64,000 nt of DNA, from positions 76,910,888 to 76,974,887 of the forward strand of contig NC_082596.1 of assembly GCF_030936135.1 (NCBI RefSeq), written 5' to 3'. Source of the DNA: Gavia stellata (taxonomy: Eukaryota > Chordata > Aves > Gaviiformes > Gaviidae). Positions 63,167-64,000 of the stretch are shown piece after piece. The translations under genes were made by a program, and so were the position numbers. Each line of letters begins with the position of its first letter. Positions within the stretch are counted from its first letter, which is position 1. Under the pieces are notes generated by a model. The model had not been told where the DNA came from. It saw only the letters and a program-made list of their open reading frames with translations, and made no database searches.

Positions 63167-64000
63167 CACCTCTAATTAATGGGTGCCCAAGGAAGTAGTT
63201 GGAAGTCTGTGGGAATGAGTTTTCTCAGCTGCCTGATATCTCAAGAAAGCTACAGCACCTCCTCTTTTTCATCCACAGCATCTTCCAAAGGTTTACTTCA
63301 CACACAGAAATGGGCATTAAGAATAATTTTTCCTTTGAGGTTTTATTGGGTTTTTGGTTTTTTTTTGTTGAAAGGGTAATGCTACGAGCTGTGCACAATA
63401 CAGGCCTAGAGGTCTGCTCAGCTTTCACGTTGCTACAGGCAAGTGCAGAAACACGTCAGGGCTATATCTTCTCTGTGGCAGCAGTATTGTAGGAGACCAT
63501 TAGACTGGCACAGACTGCCACCTCTCCTTTGCATTCAAGGACACAGTGATGATTCAGGTTGGCATTATCTTAAACTATGTGGAAAGCCATTATTCCAAGT
63601 TCCCAAGCCGGAAACCTTGTGACTTTCTGTCATTTCTCTTCCCTATTTACAAATCTCTCCCTTCTCTCCCTCAGCCCCCCACTGCTGCCTCTCCACCCTG
63701 ACCTGTTTCTGCGCGCTCCCGGAGGTGAAACTGAAGAGCTGCAGTTGTGACACTGCAGTTTGTGTGTCATATTGTAACTGGGTTTCCACATCCTCTTCAC
63801 TCTGTTGTAAAAGCACTCGAAGAGGAAGAAGGGCAAATAATGAAATATAGGAAAGCAGGAAAAGAGGAAGCAGCCGAGAGACAGCAGCCCAACTGAAATG
63901 CTAAGAATTATGGAGAAGTGACAGAAAGGGAAGCACAGACAAGGAATTATACTTGGTGGCTTAGCAGAAAAAATTTAAAACAAACAAAAAATATATAGGC

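Larger units (their letters stand above)
53626..64000 (-). other. IKZF1: IKZF1 intron 3 (partial)
   Basis: More than 10 kb of intron. In human this intron is very long (tens of kilobases as I recall), so exon 3 (SPPVSDTPDEGDEP region) is expected beyond the right edge. I searched the minus strand for its peptide and did not find it. Contents: mostly AT-rich DNA, a CpG-richer patch at about 57,780-58,110, and the large purine repeat near 63 kb. Short open frames show no domains. Confidence 0.7.

Noticed and set aside
62945-63169. Minus-strand frame encoding a Ser/Leu/Phe repeat
   Set aside because: It is the translation of the pentanucleotide purine array, not a protein gene.

Overview
This is vertebrate nuclear DNA: AT-rich, intron-rich, with one strong CpG island and no prokaryote-like gene packing. 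Three genes can be recognised from their proteins: the last coding exon of DDC (+), the complete coding sequence of FIGNL1 (+), and the 3' half of IKZF1/Ikaros (-). The residues present are close to what I recall for chicken Ikaros, the introns are compact, and the exons read from this window predict a full-length Ikaros one codon shorter than human. I therefore infer a bird, or at least a sauropsid. The species cannot be fixed from the sequence alone.

Layout. 1-970: DDC intron. 971-1186: DDC terminal exon, with its 3' UTR beyond. About 2.2-6.0 kb: intergenic. About 6.05-7.85 kb: CpG island that ends in a promoter with four CCAAT boxes, a CRE and GC boxes. About 7.3-10.2 kb: FIGNL1 5' intron. 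10,201-12,391: FIGNL1 coding exon and poly(A) signal. 12.4-13.5 kb: possible retroviral LTR remnant. 13.5 to about 29 kb: gene-poor spacer with a MIR-like SINE, a 48-bp x3 minisatellite, an ATT microsatellite and CpG-enriched patches. About 29-33.6 kb: probable IKZF1 3' UTR and flank. 33,640-53,625: five constitutive IKZF1 coding exons (4-8, human numbering) plus a phase-compatible 60-nt optional exon matching the known exon 3B. 53.6-64 kb: large intron 3 of IKZF1, with a 188-nt pure polypurine pentamer array. IKZF1 exons 1-3 lie beyond the right edge.

Functionally the genes are not an operon. They are the conserved vertebrate neighbourhood DDC - FIGNL1 - IKZF1, with FIGNL1 and IKZF1 convergent: a neurotransmitter-synthesis decarboxylase, a RAD51-remodelling AAA ATPase, and a lymphoid zinc-finger transcription factor. 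I found no RNA genes, CRISPR arrays, intact transposons or a new multi-gene system. The best leads are the conserved Ikaros exon 3B, the promoter architecture of FIGNL1, and several repeats and CpG patches not explained by the genes.
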